From contig CAZTWL010000010.1 in the NCBI GenBank assembly GCA_964617825.1, positions 48,437 to 112,436 on the forward strand: a stretch of DNA of 64,000 bases. Reading direction: 5' to 3'. This DNA comes from VSJD01 sp964617825. GTDB taxonomy: Bacteria; Verrucomicrobiota; Kiritimatiellia; JAAZAB01. Below, in pieces: positions 60,969-64,000 of the stretch (its first letter is position 1; each line of letters starts with the position of its first letter). Made by a program: the position numbers and the translations under genes. The notes under the pieces were generated by a model. That model ran no database searches and had not been told where the DNA came from. It worked only from the letters and a program-made list of their open reading frames with translations.

Positions 60969-62352
60969 CCAGACAGTAGTGATCGCCGACATCATTCTCC
61001 GAACAGTTTTGTATCAAAAAACTTTTGCCTGAGCAGGGCGCGTTTATATGGCAGTCTTTGAATTCCAAACTTTTGACATTGTCTGCAAAGACGGAATATC
61101 GCCACTTTGACGTTTCGTTTTTCCAGTTAAGACTAACGCGTGAAAAACCGATCTTGTCCGCGTTTACGATGTAAAACCCATAGGGCCGTTTGTAGACATT
61201 GCAGCCCGTTTTGGGCTCCAGGTCATTGATGTCCTCGCCACCGGTAAGTTCGATGCGGATATCGGAAAAACTGACATCCTTGACGTTATTATCGAGATTT
61301 CCCTGAATGAGCGAGGACCGACGGCCATACGCATGGATTCCACGAAATGTTATGCCGGAAATGATCTTCTGTGACTTTTCAAGCGGTTCCGCGCACCAGT
61401 CCGACGAAATATCTATCGGAGCATCGGCATGCATTACGATATTGTCAAAAAGGATGTCTTTTATCTCCACCCCCTCCGCCCCACTCGGAAATTGCTTTCC
61501 CAGATACGTGGAGAGCATACACAAGCCGTAAGAGGCGCGTTCGATACAAATATTACTGAACACACAATCGCGGATCGCACCGTTGCCGACACCGACGCGT
61601 ATTCCTGCTTGTCCCGAAGAAAGAATGCAGTTCGTCACCGTGATAAAGTCGCTGACGCCTGCCGCACGCCGCAACCGGTGTTTTCCCGCAGCGCGAATTG
61701 TCAGACTGTCGTCGGACGTATGAATGTTGCAGTCGCTGACCGTGACATGGCTGCAACAGTCGATATCGAGGCCGTCGCCGTTCCAGACCTTCGGTTCGTT
61801 GGTTATCTTAAGACCATGAATAGTCACATCTTTGCATCCATGCAGGAAACATGCCCAGTACGGCGCGTTTGCCATCTCGAAACCTTCCAGCGTAATATCG
61901 GAACTTTCGCAAAAGAAAAGCATTTGAGAAGGACGCCATCCTGTGAATTGGTCTCGGGAACAGACGGATGGATCGAAAAACGCCTGGCGGTTCCCGTCGA
62001 TCTTCCCCTTGCCGCGAATGCCGACATGATCGACCTCAAGAGCTACAATCAGATGTTGACCGAAAGCCTTTTCCTGGGGGCATGGCGCGCTCTGCGGACA
62101 GAAATCAGGGCTGTTATAGTCCTCCTTGTCAGGACTGGCCATGATGACCGCGCCCGCGTCGAGTTCAAGGCTTACGCCGGAACGGAGATAAAGAGTTCCC
62201 GTAAGGTAGCAACCGGACGGGAAATAAACGGCGCCGCCGGCATCAATTGCGCTCTGGAGCGCTTTCGTGTCTTTAACCACGCCGTCGCCAACGGCGCCGA
62301 AATCCTTGACATTGCTAATATTCAGCTCCTTTTCCTTTCGATAAACCGGCAT
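60955..62352 (-). CDS. GH28-like/pectate-lyase-superfamily beta-helix protein
   Basis: The 465-residue protein starts with a Pectate_lyase_3-type motif (NISNVKDFGAVGDGVVKDTK) and continues as a right-handed parallel beta-helix with NGDGLDIDCC and HTSDDSLTIRAAG, the positions of the GH28 NxD and DD acids. The GHG motif is absent: the corresponding place reads SSGQAGIRVGVGNG, so the classic polygalacturonase mechanism may not hold. It is likely a rhamnogalacturonan- or pectin-active enzyme, but the substrate is uncertain. The ATG at 62352 lies 19 nt after the esterase gene's stop. No signal peptide is apparent. Its last codons meet the GDPD fragment tail to tail. Confidence 0.8.
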   Translation of the reverse strand: MPVYRKEKELNISNVKDFGAVGDGVVKDTKALQSAIDAGGAVYFPSGCYLTGTLYLRSGVSLELDAGAVIMASPDKEDYNSPDFCPQSAPCPQEKAFGQHLIVALEVDHVGIRGKGKIDGNRQAFFDPSVCSRDQFTGWRPSQMLFFCESSDITLEGFEMANAPYWACFLHGCKDVTIHGLKITNEPKVWNGDGLDIDCCSHVTVSDCNIHTSDDSLTIRAAGKHRLRRAAGVSDFITVTNCILSSGQAGIRVGVGNGAIRDCVFSNICIERASYGLCMLSTYLGKQFPSGAEGVEIKDILFDNIVMHADAPIDISSDWCAEPLEKSQKIISGITFRGIHAYGRRSSLIQGNLDNNVKDVSFSDIRIELTGGEDINDLEPKTGCNVYKRPYGFYIVNADKIGFSRVSLNWKNETSKWRYSVFADNVKSLEFKDCHINAPCSGKSFLIQNCSENDVGDHYCLVKKA

Positions 62353-62371
62353 GCGGACGTCATAAACCAAA

Positions 62372-63619
62372 CTACTTCTCCACCCACTGCGATGTGATCG
62401 TGTAGGCCGCGTCACCGATCGCGGCAATCAGCTCCACATAATAGCCCCAAGCGTCATCTGGCAGGCGGCCGCACACGATATCGCCCTCCACGTCACAATC
62501 CACCGTCTGCCATTCCTGCATCATGAAATGATAAGGTCCGATGCCATATTTCATGCGCGGAGCGTAGGTCATCTTTTCGGTTATGTAATAAAGCTTTACC
62601 GAGCGCAGGATGTTGCCCGCGGGAAGCTCAAATTGACAGCGGCAATCGCGGCCTTCAGGCAAAGTTCGCAGACGCACGAGTCCTGTACCGTTCCTGGCGA
62701 TCCAGTCGGCATACAAAAAATTGATAGGTTGGTTCCAGGCTGGGATCTGGCCGTGCTGCATATTGTTGACCATGCTCAATATGGTGCGGTCGTTCAAGAC
62801 ACGGGTGTGGAGCCAGGAAAGGCTGTTCGACTGGATGGAGAAATTGCAATCGTCGTTCCAGCAAAGCCAGAGGATTGGCATGATCGCGCGGTCAAAGCGT
62901 TCCTCTGCCAGCCACAGCTTTGCCGCGTCCCCTTCGAATCTTCTGCCCAGCGGCGCCAGATCTTCCTGCAGATAGCCGGAGCCGTAAATCGGGATGGCAA
63001 ATGCAAAGCGGTTGTCATAGTCGATGAGCAGGGAGCTAATGGTGCCACCCCAGGAAACGCCTGTCACGCCGATGCGGGCACGGTCCACGCGCGGGTCGGC
63101 CCGTAAAAGGTTGTGGGCCAGAATGCCGCTGCCCACGGCATGGTACATCCACTGTGCGTCCACTTTCGCCAAAGGATTTTTCATGTCGTCGTTATCGGGA
63201 GCATTCACATAGCCTCCCTCGGCAAATTCGCCGCAAAGTCCGTGCTTCCAGTAGTCCTTTACGTCATCCAGGACGCCGGCATTGATTTTGGTGGGGAAGA
63301 AACCCGTGGTGTCCATGGCAATGGCGGCATAGCCCCGGGCGTTCCACATTTGCACCCAGTCCAAAAACGGATGTCCGCCGCCGCCGTGGATCAGCACAAT
63401 GCCCGGCACGGGCGCCGACGATGACGCCTCATCGGGAAAACCGATGTAGGCAAAGACCTTCGTGGGCTTCCCGCCCATCGTCATGCCCGTGTAGGTGATG
63501 GCCCGAATGCCACGATATTTTTCGATCGCCGGGTTGAAGACGGGATAATGCCGCACCGTGGGTCGCGTATGCAGCGCAGCCTCCATTGACCTGATCAAGA
63601 GTTTTTTTTGTTCAATCAT
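62372..63619 (-). CDS. Alpha/beta hydrolase, acetyl-xylan-esterase-like
   Basis: The 415-residue protein has an alpha/beta hydrolase domain with oxyanion segment VLIHGGGGHPF, the nucleophile elbow GVSWGGT (GxSxG), and likely acid Asp in NDDCNF and His in NNMQHGQIPAW. The C-terminal part, about 300-415, looks like an extra beta domain. It resembles the acetyl-xylan esterase/dienelactone hydrolase-like families that deacetylate polysaccharide fragments. No signal peptide is visible from the ATG at 63619 (MIEQKKLLIRS). It is upstream of, and probably co-transcribed with, the GH28-like gene. Confidence 0.8.
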   Translation of the reverse strand: MIEQKKLLIRSMEAALHTRPTVRHYPVFNPAIEKYRGIRAITYTGMTMGGKPTKVFAYIGFPDEASSSAPVPGIVLIHGGGGHPFLDWVQMWNARGYAAIAMDTTGFFPTKINAGVLDDVKDYWKHGLCGEFAEGGYVNAPDNDDMKNPLAKVDAQWMYHAVGSGILAHNLLRADPRVDRARIGVTGVSWGGTISSLLIDYDNRFAFAIPIYGSGYLQEDLAPLGRRFEGDAAKLWLAEERFDRAIMPILWLCWNDDCNFSIQSNSLSWLHTRVLNDRTILSMVNNMQHGQIPAWNQPINFLYADWIARNGTGLVRLRTLPEGRDCRCQFELPAGNILRSVKLYYITEKMTYAPRMKYGIGPYHFMMQEWQTVDCDVEGDIVCGRLPDDAWGYYVELIAAIGDAAYTITSQWVEK

Positions 63620-64000
63620 GGCATATAGCGGAAGAAATTGTGTATGGACTGCAATGACATTTTTTTCGGACAAAAACAGTTCAGACCCATACGTCAACGT
63701 CCTTAAGAAAGCATATAGACAAGACCCATTTACGCATACCACACCCCGACTTCCAGACGGCGCAGCGTTTACGGGGCATTCATGAACCACGGGCATGCAA
63801 ACCGGAACATAAGGATCGGTTAATTCGCATCAATTTCGGCCCTATAACTATCTAACCTTGAACATTGTGCCACCGGGAATGTGACCGGGCCCAACTTTTC
63901 GAGCCAGTAAGAGGGTTAGTCTGAATCTGTTATTGATGATAGATTATACATCTTTGTTTGTCCATCCCCTACGAAGGGAGGGCGTAGCCCGACCGCAGTG
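63620..64000. other. Gene-free region at the right edge
   Basis: 381 bp upstream of the esterase gene. A TATAAT on the minus strand (63943-63948) has no good partner -35. A short hairpin GGGC-GTA-GCCC near 63981-63991 resembles the one at about 36228. No gene is seen. Confidence 0.4.

Overview
The window looks like a chromosomal segment of a Gram-negative bacterium of the PVC superphylum, most likely Kiritimatiellota or a Lentisphaerota-like relative, and probably comes from a metagenome assembly because a run of 10 Ns lies at 50270-50279. This placement is an inference. It rests on a lipid A-type acyltransferase and an OmpA protein (outer membrane), small families I associate with PVC bacteria (Minf_1886/TIGR04138, DUF1844), DUF4091 and neutral-ceramidase-like hydrolases, a giant Ca-repeat surface protein and an McsA-McsB-ClpC system.

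Layout. 1-960: end of a secreted coiled-coil gene, tRNA-Arg and tRNA-Leu. 951-2272: three-gene minus-strand operon (GNAT, PPC/DUF296, HExxH metallopeptidase). 2357-9238: rlmM, then a minus-strand run of DUF4091 protein, diacylglycerol kinase-like protein, mazG, thiC and a HAD-like protein lacking its catalytic acids. 9475-22399: conserved translation/RNA operon nusA-infB-rbfA-truB-ribF-rpsO-pnp, then a HIT protein, a Minf_1886 protein, an M16 double-domain peptidase and a DUF1844 protein. 22477-33233: lipoprotein plus a 3261-residue secreted protein with beta-repeat modules, thrombospondin-3-type Ca repeats, a LamG domain and C-terminal FG-GAP/VCBS-like repeats. 33828-40765: DinG-like FeS helicase, tRNA-Gly, pgi, and a glycosidase-like/lipopolysaccharide-kinase-like fusion. 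40879-45918: carbohydrate catabolism (ceramidase-like, enolase superfamily, Gfo/Idh/MocA, TIM-barrel epimerase). 46033-48400: OmpA and a lipid A-type acyltransferase. 48637-53772: clpC (interrupted by the assembly gap), mcsB, mcsA, ilvE. 53947-59981: a single minus-strand operon coding for a CheY-like regulator, a 53-residue protein, three pseudopilin-like proteins, a GspE/PilB-type ATPase with N-terminal membrane segments and a PAS histidine kinase. 60138-60968: tRNA-Phe, terminator and a broken glycerophosphodiesterase fragment. 60955-63619: pectin-type beta-helix hydrolase and an acetyl-xylan-esterase-like protein.

Three things stand out. First, a family of degenerate repeats built from a small vocabulary of words (TCCGTC/TCCGCC/CTGTC; GATTGCCGATT; ATTCTGCATT) is scattered between genes and also inside genes. 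It occurs three times in frame in the DinG-like helicase, twice in the kinase fusion, and it supplies the last codons and stop of pgi and probably mazG. Second, the pseudopilin operon encodes a 53-residue protein with a FliM-like motif (ISQDSIAELLKQ) next to a CheY-like regulator, which suggests phospho-regulated control of a type II secretion/type IV pilus-like machine. Third, there is a near-symmetrical 37/44/37 inverted-repeat element at 33595-33712 with no convincing gene. The surface-protein, OmpA and pseudopilin genes together suggest active secretion to the cell surface and growth on plant or algal polysaccharides.
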